A stretch of DNA of 64,000 nucleotides. It comes from Siphonodentalium dalli. Taxonomy: Eukaryota > Mollusca > Scaphopoda > Gadilida > Siphonodentaliidae. Location of the stretch: positions 19,285,739 through 19,349,738 of the forward strand of contig CP136062.1 in the NCBI GenBank assembly GCA_032622095.1, given 5' to 3'. Shown here piece by piece: positions 1-9,092 of the stretch (its first letter is position 1; every line of letters begins with the position of its first letter). A model generated the notes under the pieces. It did no database searches and was not told the DNA's origin. It was given only the letters and a program-made list of their open reading frames with translations. The position numbers and the translations under genes were made by a program.

Positions 1-12
1 GCAAGGCAAAAG

Positions 13-2496
13 GTGCAAGATGGTATGGATTTGTTAAATTTTAGACAAAAATGCATTAAGATAGCAGATTCAAATGAAAATGGTTGGTCTGTAGTACACG
101 AGTATCTTTCTAATCCTTTAGCGGACGACTCTGAAGATGAAAGGAAACTCGGCAAGGCAGTCAATGCTGCAGCGCGGAAAGCCAAGTCAGCTAAAAACAA
201 AAAGAAAGCTACACGACAGCGTCCTTATTCAATTGCTGAGTCTGCAGTCCGAGGGAAAGCCAGTTCACAACATTCAGCTCCAAAGTCCGACCGAGGCATC
301 AAGCCGGGACAGTGCTGGAACTGTCATTTATATGGGCATTGGATTAGAGACTGCACGGCCCCCAAGAACGACCGAAATAAGATGAGTATTGATAATGTTT
401 ACATTAGTACCAGTTTCGGCGGTGAGGGGGTCAATGTTGTCGAGAAATCACAACAAAGCGAATGTCGCAATAACAAGAGTAATGATTTGAATCACACTCA
501 AATGTTAACGCAGGGTGGTGAACGCATACAACTGATTCGGCCCGAATATAACAAAGCAATATCGCAGTACAGCGATGTGTTTACATGCAGTCGGTTCAGT
601 GATCAGAGCGAGCAAGCGGAATCGCAGTTGAGCGAACTATTGTTTACAAATAATCGCTTGAGTGAACAGGCAGAGAGTCAGTTACCGAAAATGACAGTAC
701 AAACAGACAACGCTGTCGGGTTTTCGTTTAAAGCGAATGAGCATTCTCCGGTCGGTAGTTTGCGTGAGAACATTGGGGAATGGAGAAATTTAAGCAATGT
801 TAACACTCATGTTATTGATGTTATCCAGAATGGTTATAGATTACCATTTAGCACGATGCCTGATGTGGCGGTGTTAAAGAATAATAAATCAGCATTGGAT
901 AGCAAAATTTTCGTTGAAAAAGAAATAGACACTTTGCTTAAATCGGGTCGGATACAGCAAGTGCTAAATATTCCGAAAGTGGTTAATCCTCTAACGGTGG
1001 CTTATAATAGGTCCGGAAAACCTAGGTTGGTTTTAGACTGCAGACATGTTAACCCAAATTTACATCTGTTCAAACATAAATATGAAGATGCTTCAGTAGT
1101 GAGGAATTTATTTGAGAAAGGGAGTTATCTGTTTACATTTGATTTAGGATCAGCATATCATCACATTTTGATAAATTCAGATTATTGTGAATATTTGGGT
1201 TTTGCTTGGTTATATTCTGATGGCATAATTAAATATTATGTCTTTAAAGTTATACCATTTGGGTTGTCTACGAGTGGATTTATTTTTTCAAAAGTAATGA
1301 GGGAAGTGGTAAAACATTGGAGAAGTAAAGGAATGAAAATTGTCATGTTCTTAGATGATGGAATCGGGGGAAACTCTGATTATTTTTCAGCGTCAAGGGA
1401 CGCAGTGCAAATCAAAGAAGATTTGTACAGGTTCGGATTTATTTTATCCGATGAAAAGTGTAATTGGGAACCGAAACAGAACGTAACGTGGTTGGGATTA
1501 ATTTGGAATACTGTAGAAGGTAAAATAACAGTTTCTGAGGAACGGGTGTGTAGATTACAGCGTTCCATTGATCTCTTGCTTGATCTTGTGAGAAAAGGAA
1601 ATAGTTTGGTACGAGCGCGTACGTTAGCCGGTTTGGCGGGTCAAATCATATCGTGTATGATTGTTTTCGGAAACGATGCCCGATTGAATACGAGATATAT
1701 ATTTGATTGTCTCAATGGCAGAGCCAGTTGGAATTCGAAAGTGATGTTGAACGCTCAAGTTCTTGAGGAACTTAACTTTTGGAATTCAAATTTTAAGTGT
1801 ATGAATGCAACGGGTGTTGATATGGAATGTACTGACGTTGCTCCTGATTTGGTCGCTTGGAGCGATGCCTCGGGTGAGGGTTACGGCGGTTTGATAAAAG
1901 ATAACGACCGCAGTATAGTTATAAAAGAGCAAAGTTCCGTCGGTTACGATAAATCCGGATTTCGGGAATCTGGTTTGGTTTTTAAACAAAAAGCACGCAA
2001 ACGTTTCGGAGAAACGGGATTTTGTGCGTTTGATAATATGACAACCGGATTTTGTGAATCTGGTAGCGAACGCGACGGCAAGAAAACCGGATTTTGTGAA
2101 TCTGGTTGTGCTGACATGAGCGATAATGTGAAAACCGGATTTTGTGAATCTGGTAGCGTTAATAAACGCGATGATCAGGAAACCGGATTTTGTGAATCTG
2201 GTTGCGCTGAGATGCGCGATAATTTGAAAACCGGATTTTTGAATCTGGTGGCGTTAATAAGCGCGAAGGTACGAAAACCGGACTTTGTGAATCTGGTTGC
2301 GTTAATAAGCGCGATAGTATTAAAACCCGATTTGTTGAATCTGGTTACGTATATAGTGGCAAAAACACTGAATTTCGTGAATCCAGTAGCGTATGTGAGA
2401 GGCGAACTGCGGATAGCGCAGAATGCGTGGAGCGCGTTTGTTGCGGTACGTGGGCAGCAGATGAAAGCTCGCTTAGTTCTACTTGGCGAGAATTAG
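13..2496 (+). CDS. Gag-like plus reverse transcriptase and N-terminal half of RNase H (DIRS/Ngaro-type polyprotein)
   Basis: The frame opens at the window edge, so the true start may lie upstream; the ATG at 13 is simply the first one. A basic Lys/Arg-rich stretch precedes a zinc knuckle of the form CX2CX4HX4C at residues 101-114. The RT domain follows, with the catalytic FLDDG box at about residues 446-450 (nt 1348-1362). RNase H starts with WSDASGEGYGG near residues 616-626, which supplies the first catalytic Asp. From about residue 643 the protein turns into 16-residue repeats around KTGFCESG, encoded by a 48-bp minisatellite. A one-base deletion in one repeat near 2236-2241 shifts the frame, so the last ~85 residues are out of frame and end at 2496. 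The remaining RNase H residues continue in the frame of the next CDS. Confidence 0.85.
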   Translation: MQDGMDLLNFRQKCIKIADSNENGWSVVHEYLSNPLADDSEDERKLGKAVNAAARKAKSAKNKKKATRQRPYSIAESAVRGKASSQHSAPKSDRGIKPGQCWNCHLYGHWIRDCTAPKNDRNKMSIDNVYISTSFGGEGVNVVEKSQQSECRNNKSNDLNHTQMLTQGGERIQLIRPEYNKAISQYSDVFTCSRFSDQSEQAESQLSELLFTNNRLSEQAESQLPKMTVQTDNAVGFSFKANEHSPVGSLRENIGEWRNLSNVNTHVIDVIQNGYRLPFSTMPDVAVLKNNKSALDSKIFVEKEIDTLLKSGRIQQVLNIPKVVNPLTVAYNRSGKPRLVLDCRHVNPNLHLFKHKYEDASVVRNLFEKGSYLFTFDLGSAYHHILINSDYCEYLGFAWLYSDGIIKYYVFKVIPFGLSTSGFIFSKVMREVVKHWRSKGMKIVMFLDDGIGGNSDYFSASRDAVQIKEDLYRFGFILSDEKCNWEPKQNVTWLGLIWNTVEGKITVSEERVCRLQRSIDLLLDLVRKGNSLVRARTLAGLAGQIISCMIVFGNDARLNTRYIFDCLNGRASWNSKVMLNAQVLEELNFWNSNFKCMNATGVDMECTDVAPDLVAWSDASGEGYGGLIKDNDRSIVIKEQSSVGYDKSGFRESGLVFKQKARKRFGETGFCAFDNMTTGFCESGSERDGKKTGFCESGCADMSDNVKTGFCESGSVNKRDDQETGFCESGCAEMRDNLKTGFLNLVALISAKVRKPDFVNLVALISAIVLKPDLLNLVTYIVAKTLNFVNPVAYVRGELRIAQNAWSAFVAVRGQQMKARLVLLGEN
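2041..2370 (+). repeat. 48-bp minisatellite inside the RNase H coding region
   Basis: Copies begin at 2041, 2083, 2131, 2179, 2227, 2274 and 2322, with spacings of 42, 48, 48, 48, 47 and 48. Each starts with AAAACCGG and continues ATTTTGTGAATCTGG, encoding KTGFCESG. A degenerate copy is visible from about 1948. The array lies between the Asp (WSDAS) and Glu (WRELEAV) catalytic positions of RNase H. The single 47-bp spacing is the one-base loss that splits the polyprotein. Confidence 0.9.
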
Positions 2497-3191
2497 AAGC
2501 GGTTCACAGAATCGTAAAAGATTTTACGGAAAGCGCAAACGTGGCTGGTAAATCTATTGAGTGGTCAACAGATAATCAAAATGTTTGTAGAATTTTGAAT
2601 GCCGGTAGCAAATTAAAAGATTTACATAAAATATCTTTATCCGTTAGGGATGTTTGTCAAGATCATGATTTAAAAATATTTCCTAAATGGATACCACGGA
2701 GCCAAAATAAAATCGCAGATGAGCTCAGCAGAAACAAAGATGCTGACGATTGGGGCATTCAAATAAGTTTGTTCAACGAAATCGATAGCATGTGGGGTCC
2801 CCATACTATTGATAGGTTCGCATTTGATTACAATGCGAAATGTGCGAGGTTTAATTCGCGTTTTTGGTGTAAAGGAACCGAAGCAGTAGATGCATTTCGG
2901 CAGCATTGGGACGCTGAGAATAATTGGTTGGTTCCTCCTCCGAAATTAGTCTGTAAAGTTTTGCAGAAAATGAGACGTGATAATGCCAAGGGAACGTTGA
3001 TAATTCCGAGATGGCGATCGGCTCCATTCTGGCCTTTGCTATTCAAGGCTGATGGAAAATGTAGTAATTTCGTATACGGATATTATACTTTGCCAGATCA
3101 TAGTATTATCAAGGGCAGAGGAAATAGCGGGGTTTTCGGCTTGCAGAAAACGCCATTTCAAATGATTGCTCTAAAAATAAATTTTGAATGA
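2427..3191 (+). CDS. C-terminal half of RNase H plus DIRS-type downstream domain (same polyprotein, other frame)
   Basis: This is the continuation of the upstream polyprotein after the frameshift. The ATG at 2427 is incidental. The undisturbed minisatellite frame (KTGFCESG) runs into this one without a stop. It contains WRELEAVH, which supplies the RNase H Glu, and STDNQNV, which supplies the second Asp. HRTR-like and DELSR sequences follow (SQNKIADELSR), typical of the RNase H end in DIRS and Ty3-like elements. The final part has NWLVPPPKLVCKVLQKMR and a W-R-SAPFWPLL segment, a conserved DIRS-order region sometimes assigned to a degenerate adenine methyltransferase. The stop codon overlaps the ATG of the recombinase frame (ATGA at 3188). 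Confidence 0.85.
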   Translation: MERVCCGTWAADESSLSSTWRELEAVHRIVKDFTESANVAGKSIEWSTDNQNVCRILNAGSKLKDLHKISLSVRDVCQDHDLKIFPKWIPRSQNKIADELSRNKDADDWGIQISLFNEIDSMWGPHTIDRFAFDYNAKCARFNSRFWCKGTEAVDAFRQHWDAENNWLVPPPKLVCKVLQKMRRDNAKGTLIIPRWRSAPFWPLLFKADGKCSNFVYGYYTLPDHSIIKGRGNSGVFGLQKTPFQMIALKINFE

Positions 3192-4234
3192 TACATACGT
3201 TTTGTAATGACATAATAATTTTTTCAGGTCTGAGGTTGAAGGATAACATTCAAAATAAAGTTGTGGAAGCAGGACTTTCTGTGGATCGAGAAAAGGGACT
3301 GATAGACAGTTTAAGCATGTATATAGTTGGTGCTAAGAGCGATTCAACCTCAAAGACATATTTGGCAGGTTTCAAGAGATGGGAAAGGTTTGCTAAACAA
3401 AAGGGATATGACGTGTTGCCAGCTAAACCAATATGTGTGGCTTTATATTTGACTTATTTGTTGGATAACCATGTTTCTAATCATGTCATTAACTCCGCAA
3501 AGTATTCAATCAAGTGGGCTCACAAGTTAAATGATTTGGTCGACCCTACAGACAACGGTTACGTAAATTGTTTGCAAGAGTCGGCTAAGAGAAATTTCTC
3601 TAAGCCGACAAATCGTAAAGATCCGGTAACAAAAGAAATGCTAATTGATTTGTGCGAAATGTTCAAAAGTTCTGAAGATTTTTTTGACATTCGTGATTTA
3701 ACTATGCTCTTGTTTGGATTTTCTGGCTTTTTGCGTTACGATGAATTATCATCACTCAGAAAGAATGATGTGCAAGTTCTTGAAGATCATTTGAAGTTGA
3801 TAATTCGAAAAAGTAAGACAGATAAGTACAGACAAGGAAATGAAGTACTAATTGTGAAGGGAAGCAGTATAGCTTGCCCTTATAACATGTATATCAAATA
3901 TTTCAAATTTGTTGAATCCGTTGACGGCGAAGAATTCTTGTTCAAGGCCGGCTTCAGGAGTGGTGGCTTGATTAAATTTAGATATAATGATAAAAAGTTG
4001 AGTTATACAACTGTTATAGATCGATTGATCAGTAAGCTCAAGCTAGTGAGCAATGGCCTAGATTTAGGCTTGCATAGCCTGAGGGCTGGTGGTGCTACAT
4101 TAGCGCCTAATTCTAATGTAAAAGAGCGTTGTTTGAAACGTCATGGAAGATGGGCTTCCGATAGTAGCAAAGACAGATATGTGCAAGACGACCTGACATA
4201 TCGTTTGCAAGTTTCAAGCAAGCTTGGTCTTTGA
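3188..4234 (+). CDS. Tyrosine recombinase of the DIRS/Ngaro-like element
   Basis: The 348-residue protein is expected to catalyse integration of circular retrotransposon DNA. An N-terminal helical SAM-like DNA-binding region (around SKTYLAGFKRWERFAKQKGY) precedes the catalytic domain. The visible catalytic residues are R183 in FLRYDEL, H296-R299 in GLHSLRAGGAT, H319 in KRHGRW and the nucleophile Y331 in KDRYVQ. All are intact. Its ATG overlaps the stop of the preceding frame by ATGA, so translation could be coupled. The first ~20 residues are hydrophobic and unlike a recombinase, and the real start may be internal or reached by splicing. Length and motif order match YR proteins of Ngaro/DIRS elements. 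Confidence 0.9.
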   Translation: MIHTFCNDIIIFSGLRLKDNIQNKVVEAGLSVDREKGLIDSLSMYIVGAKSDSTSKTYLAGFKRWERFAKQKGYDVLPAKPICVALYLTYLLDNHVSNHVINSAKYSIKWAHKLNDLVDPTDNGYVNCLQESAKRNFSKPTNRKDPVTKEMLIDLCEMFKSSEDFFDIRDLTMLLFGFSGFLRYDELSSLRKNDVQVLEDHLKLIIRKSKTDKYRQGNEVLIVKGSSIACPYNMYIKYFKFVESVDGEEFLFKAGFRSGGLIKFRYNDKKLSYTTVIDRLISKLKLVSNGLDLGLHSLRAGGATLAPNSNVKERCLKRHGRWASDSSKDRYVQDDLTYRLQVSSKLGL

Positions 4235-4437
4235 GTATATGTGTCTAATTACTTTGTTTATATTGAAATTGAGTTTATACATGTTGCATATGTTAAATTG
4301 ACATGTTGAGAAACTATATGTATAGTGTGACAGTCACAATAATATTTTTAATATTCAGGTTAAATTACAAAACTAATTTACATGAAGGGCAATTGATATT
4401 TAATATGCATCGGCGGCCAGTTTTTTGTAATGCTCTA

Positions 4438-4494
4438 GATGGCCTGGCTGATTGCTTTAGTAGTTTGTTATCATTATGGTAGAATTGGGAATAC
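4438..4494 (+). repeat. 57-bp split direct repeat, copy 1
   Basis: Starts GATGGCCTGGCTGATTGC and is identical over 57 bp to 4966-5022. It lies 204 bp after the recombinase stop. In Ngaro-type elements the B1 and B2 repeats flank A2 downstream of the ORFs, and this pair sits in that position. Confidence 0.9.
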
Positions 4495-4965
4495 TGATAA
4501 CTTTCCCGCGTTTTCTTGTATTAGCGGGAAAATATTGTATTCACAGCTCGATGAATAATGTATGTTATGAGTAGGCGGAGTTTTCATTAAGCCAGCAGCC
4601 AAAAAAGTTGTTATTGGAGAATTGATTTCGGCGGGAAATCAGTGGAGTGTAGTCACTTCTAGTCCTAACTTTGTTGGTTCAGCACACAAATTTTTATTTA
4701 ATTAACTTAATTAAAGTGTGCGATATTGCTCAATTTGGAGATAGTGAGTTTGAAAAATTCTGTGTAAAATATCATTGAGAGTGTATTTCCGACACTAGCT
4801 GTGTCCATGCCGAGTGTTCGGATAACAGGTTTCCATCATGGTTTTCCCTAAAAGGGTTTTTATGGGTGGTTGTTCCTGGACCGCTGCACAGCATTGGTAT
4901 AGAGTAGGGTGTATAATGAATTCATGTATATGTACATGTCTACGGAACAATAAACGCTGACCGAC

Positions 4966-5022
4966 GATGGCCTGGCTGATTGCTTTAGTAGTTTGTTATC
5001 ATTATGGTAGAATTGGGAATAC
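4966..5022 (+). repeat. 57-bp split direct repeat, copy 2
   Basis: Identical to 4438-4494, with starts 528 bp apart. The sequences diverge immediately on both sides, which marks a true repeat boundary and probably the right end of the element. Confidence 0.9.
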
Positions 5023-5377
5023 CGGTGATTTGTATGAGAAGAAGTGTTTTTGACGAAATAACGGAAATATTCGAAGAAGTGTTTTGAAATTTTGTAATCT
5101 GAACAAGAAAATCGCAAAATCCTAGCATCTAGACTGGCGTCAAGCATTTTTAGCATGTTTATGATGGCACGGTGGTCGAATATGCCCAAGAAGCTATTAT
5201 ACCCACCCATTCACACAGATAACTAGCACAAAATATTACTTTGCGCTATCAAAACCTGCGTCCAAGATGTTTTGCTTGAACCCGAATACCAGTTAATTCG
5301 GGGGTATGAATCCCGCGTACGGCTTCAAAACACCCTGAATCCCGCGTACCGAAAAGGGGGGGGGGGTGATACGCTCA

Positions 5378-5540
5378 TACATGGATTATACGCAGTGGCC
5401 CAACTTGTCGGATTCCCATACATGGATTATACGCAGAGGCTCACCTTGTCGGATTCCCATACATGGATTATACGCAGTGGCTCACCTTGTCGGATTCCCA
5501 TACATGGATTATACGCAGTGGCTCACCTTTTCGGAACTAT
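5378..5540 (+). repeat. 41-bp minisatellite, about 4 copies
   Basis: TACATGGATTATACGCAGTG recurs at 5378, 5419, 5460 and 5501. The array is preceded by a run of 11 G (about 5355-5366) and by two CCCGCGTAC copies. Confidence 0.9.
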
Positions 5541-6826
5541 TATCATTTGTTTATCGCGATTAATTTGTCCCGCGCGAGTATAGAAGTATGTATTTACAAC
5601 TGCGTGTAGAACAGACGTTATTATTTTTTTTATAGTTCGCGGTAATAGAAACAAACATTATATAGGGTTAAATTTGCTATTGGAAATTTAGTTCTTTTTC
5701 TATCAATTTTGGTGCCACTTCGGCATCTTCATACCACACGATATAGTTTGTTCGTATCATGTAAATGCCTATAATATAAAGTAAGATGAAACTTTCGTAA
5801 CCAACAACACGATTTTATTAAACCTGTATGGTGTCCAAAGCTCCCCACCCACATCGCCATGTACCCAAGACCAGGAAATTGCGTCATAAATTGCTCGGAA
5901 CGGCATAATCCCCCACCCATGATTCGAGCGGCGCCTCTTTTGACACACTAATCTACACAGTTAGACTCCTCATATCATGAATACTATGCATATTCTTATC
6001 AAATTTAGTGCCGCTCTCCCAAATCGCTGACACAAACCGAGAATCTTTAAACAACCCGATTATATTCCTAGTATCATGGAGAACAATATGTATCAATTTG
6101 GTGGAAATCGGCACTAGAAATATTTTTATCAAATGTTGGTGCCCATTCTCCCCCCAGGGCCCAGACCACTGTGTAGGAACTGTTACATCGGAAATCGTTC
6201 TATCGCCGGTTTGTGATGGTTCTTGACTGATTTGTGACGGTTCTTGCTGATCGATATTATACATTTTCACGACTTTTTGACAGTTAAAACGCAATTTTGA
6301 GGCATCTAGATGATAATTCGATTAGTTATTTTCAATCCCATCACAATCTGTGGCACCAATGAGCATGTTAAGAACGAAACTTTCATTGTGCGAGTCATAA
6401 CAACGACAAAATCCACGAATTTTGATAATTGTTTGGGTTCTCTCCTGATCGAGTCGGTTTTCTCCCCATTTAATCGTTCTATACGGGTAAAACTATGGCT
6501 AATATATGCCATGGTACACGGTTCAAACTGCCAATTTTGTGAAAGTATACAAAGATAAACACAACAAACTATGCATTAAGTTGAAATTTGCACAACTTGT
6601 CATTAATTTCGATGAATTACACTGCCTTTATATGCTTATTCAATAACCTGTGTTACGCCTATCAAAATTCACAAAGTCGACAGCTAGTTTGAAAAATAAC
6701 GCGTTTTGCAGGCCAAAAATTTCCATGAGTCAATAGCCAGTTAACAATAGTGAAATTTCATAGCGCTGGACTTCGGAAAGCATGACCGTAGGCGGGATAT
6801 ATAGAGCTATCTGTCTTGTATTTTAT
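5541..6826. other. No supported gene; degenerate repeat-like DNA
   Basis: Several phrases of the type ATCAAATTTAGTGCCGCTCTCCC recur in diverged form (for example near 5709, 6000 and 6129), as do CTATTTTTTCTAG-like AT blocks. The minus strand has open stretches (5729-5920, 5953-6294 and 6306-6512) that share a loose GTKFDKNMHSIHD-like motif. I read these as decayed transposon sequence and do not recognise a family. Confidence 0.4.
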
Positions 6827-7300
6827 CTATTATATATGTTTTGGAACTTCTGTCTGTATGTATGTATTTGTGTTATATACTCGAAAAACCGCTCAACCGA
6901 TCCGACTCAAATTTGGTGTGTATACCTACTTTGATCCGAGGAACAATATGGGCGGGTCCAATTTCACGTGCGACCGTGTCCTTGACCTTGACATCGCTCA
7001 AATACGCTCCTATAGGCATGTTTCTGGACCTCTTCCGATCCCACTCAAATTTGGTAGCTGGGTATAGTTTGATCACGGGAACAATATGGGCGGGTCCAAT
7101 TTCACTTGCGACCATGTCCTTGACCTCGCTCATATATACGCTCATATAGGTATGTTTCTGGACCTCGACCGATCCGATTCAAATTTGGTATAATGTAGGC
7201 CTACTTTGATCCCGGGAACAATATGGGTGGGTCCAATTTCACGTGCGACCGTGTCCTTGACCGTGACCATATTCGCTCATATAGGCATGTTTCCGGGCGA
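6827..7300 (+). repeat. Three ~136-bp tandem blocks of Helitron-like 5' sequence
   Basis: The phrase CAAATTTGGT recurs at 6908, 7046 and 7180. Each is preceded by a CGATCC(G/C)A-type phrase and followed by ACAATATGGGCGGGTCCAAT and GCGACCGTGTCCTTGACC. The same wording (CCGATC..CTCAAACTT, ..GGGCGGGTTAAATTGTGACC) occurs in the well-bounded Helitrons at 43264 and 61176, so this is probably a related fragment. No CTAG terminus with hairpin was found. Confidence 0.55.
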
Positions 7301-7590
7301 TCGAACAATAGATTGTGCGGATAGACGTATTTTACTCAACAAAAAGCCAAAAATAAGACGTTAAAAGTTCGTTGACACACATACAATGTTCTGATTACGC
7401 AGTTTATGAAGTTTATGTCGGGCATCTGATTGCTGGATGCTGATTATCTAGGTTAAGTTATAGAATTCTAGAATATGCAGCTAGTAAAGCATATACAAGC
7501 ACGATAACCTTTCACTCAATCATATTTTAGATTGACTAGGGATCTCTGATTTTTTAATAGAAGATATAAAAAAGCAAAGAATCCTACGTA

Positions 7591-7862
7591 CAGTTACAAA
7601 TATTATTATATGGATGTTAAACCTTTGGTTACTAAATGCGCTGTAATGAGAATTGACTCGAATCCTATTGATTAATTTGTAGGAATGCTTATAGCTATTA
7701 AGTTCAACAAGCAGTAACATATAAAAAAGAGAAAATAATAATGCAGTTTTAAATATTATTATATGGATGCTATATTCCTTTGGTGACTAAATGTGCTGTA
7801 ATGAGTAGCGACTTGAATTCTATTCTATTCTGCTCAGCTATTAAATTCAACATGCAGTAACA
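7591..7862 (+). repeat. Diverged tandem duplication, ~150-bp unit
   Basis: The block from 7591 (AATATTATTATATGGATG, CTTTGG, TGCTGTAATGAG, GCTATTAA, TTCAACAAGCAGTAACA) is repeated from about 7744 with substitutions and short indels. Confidence 0.75.
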
Positions 7863-8398
7863 GATTGTTTGAATTATTAGCTAAACATTCATACAAATGA
7901 ATCATTAGAAATCAGTGTTATGGGTGTCTGAACCTGGCTATTATAAGGCACATTATTATTCCTCGCTGATAACGTGTCAAGTGAGCAGGGACGTGGGCTG
8001 GATGGTCTCAAATGTTGGGGCGTCCACCTTTGAATTTCCAACAGCACCATCCCCTTGTAACAGACCAAACTCATGCACAAGGCCTGGGCTTTGGTTTTCC
8101 CCAACTGCATGACACATTATAGCTCTAGATTGTATGCCATTTTGAAGTGAATTGATCAGTAGCCTGTGGAAATATTATGGCGCTGGCATTGAAATATTGT
8201 CACACCTGGATCAGGAGAGAACCCAAATTGTTCTCTTATGACCCATTTGCGGGTGCTCTCTGTGAGTTTTATATCGATATATTGACCACGGAAATGGACC
8301 ATATATGTTCTCCTGTGTTATCGAGGGAGCCGTTGCTCTCTGTGTCTCTTTTTATCATGTGCACGGAAAAATATACCGTCCATTTCAAAATCTATATT
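7863..8398. other. No feature seen
   Basis: Short open frames on both strands (for example 7915-8112 and 8177-8428) show no motif, repeat or splice pattern that would support a gene. Confidence 0.5.
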
Positions 8399-8856
8399 TG
8401 TGACCCGCCATATCAAATCCAGTCGTAAGTCTGGATTTTTTTACCCTGTGCCAATGCATTCTCTTATATATGCGAGTCGACCATATGTCGCCTCGCATAT
8501 ATAAGAGAAGGCATTGGCCTAACAATTTTTTTACAATTTTAATAATTTTTTCTTGTATTCTGTAACAATTTTATAATTTCACCCATACAGAGCCCCAGAC
8601 AAACATGAGCAGACGACACTCTTCTATATGCTTCTATATATGTGTGGGGCTCCCTGAAGGGTAATGGATGTTTTTTATTTTATGTCCTAAAAATTGTCAG
8701 AAACATTTATTTTAAAAAAATGATAAATAATTGTTAGGCCAATGCATTCTCTTATATATGCGAGGCGACCTATGGTCGGCTCGCATATATAAAAGAATGC
8801 ATTGCAAAGGGTAAACAAATCCCGAATTCCGACTGGATTTGATATGGTGGGTCACA
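8399..8856. mobile_element. MITE with TGTGACCCGCC inverted ends and paired internal hairpins, copy 1
   Basis: The left end TGTGACCCGCCATATCAAAT is mirrored at the right end (ATTTGATATGGTGGGTCACA). Just inside each end is a ~68-bp near-perfect palindrome, at 8450-8518 and 8738-8815. Both read GCCAATGCATTCTCTTATAT, a GCGAG..CTCGC tip, and back again. The unique core contains GAGCCCCAGACAAACATGAG. The same core is at 19930-20010 in the opposite orientation and at 50005-50160. There is no coding capacity. Target duplication is at most 2-3 bp (TT/TT) and not resolved. Confidence 0.85.
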
Positions 8857-9092
8857 TTTATTGATAAAAAAACCAACATTTTGTACACAAATTCTTCATG
8901 TACCGACAGATCTAATGTTAATCTCACCAACTCAATCGCATATTTGAATCCAAGTCGCCATTATTTTCCTATATTTCAGCAATAAATTCAAATTAGTTTT
9001 GCATTGAAAATGAACGCAATGACCTATTGGGGAGCACACCCTGATCGAGAATACTGATCGCTGATTGGTTAAACCGACACCACGATTATGTT
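8857..9092. other. No feature seen between MITE and LINE tail
   Basis: Plain AT-rich sequence with no repeat, motif or ORF worth reporting. Confidence 0.5.

Larger units (their letters stand above)
1..5030 (+). mobile_element. DIRS/Ngaro-like tyrosine-recombinase retrotransposon, 5' end outside window
   Basis: The order of domains seen is gag-like CCHC knuckle, reverse transcriptase, RNase H, a PPPK-containing region, then a tyrosine recombinase. That order, with a recombinase instead of a DDE integrase, defines the DIRS order of retrotransposons. The 3' side carries two identical 57-bp direct repeats (4438-4494 and 4966-5022), the kind of split direct repeat (B1-A2-B2) known from Ngaro/PAT elements. 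The matching A1 block would lie upstream of the window. An AATAAA-like signal (near 4948) lies before the second repeat. The left boundary is not visible and the right boundary is placed just after the second 57-bp repeat, so the end is approximate. The reading frame is broken once, so this copy is probably not autonomous. Confidence 0.85.
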
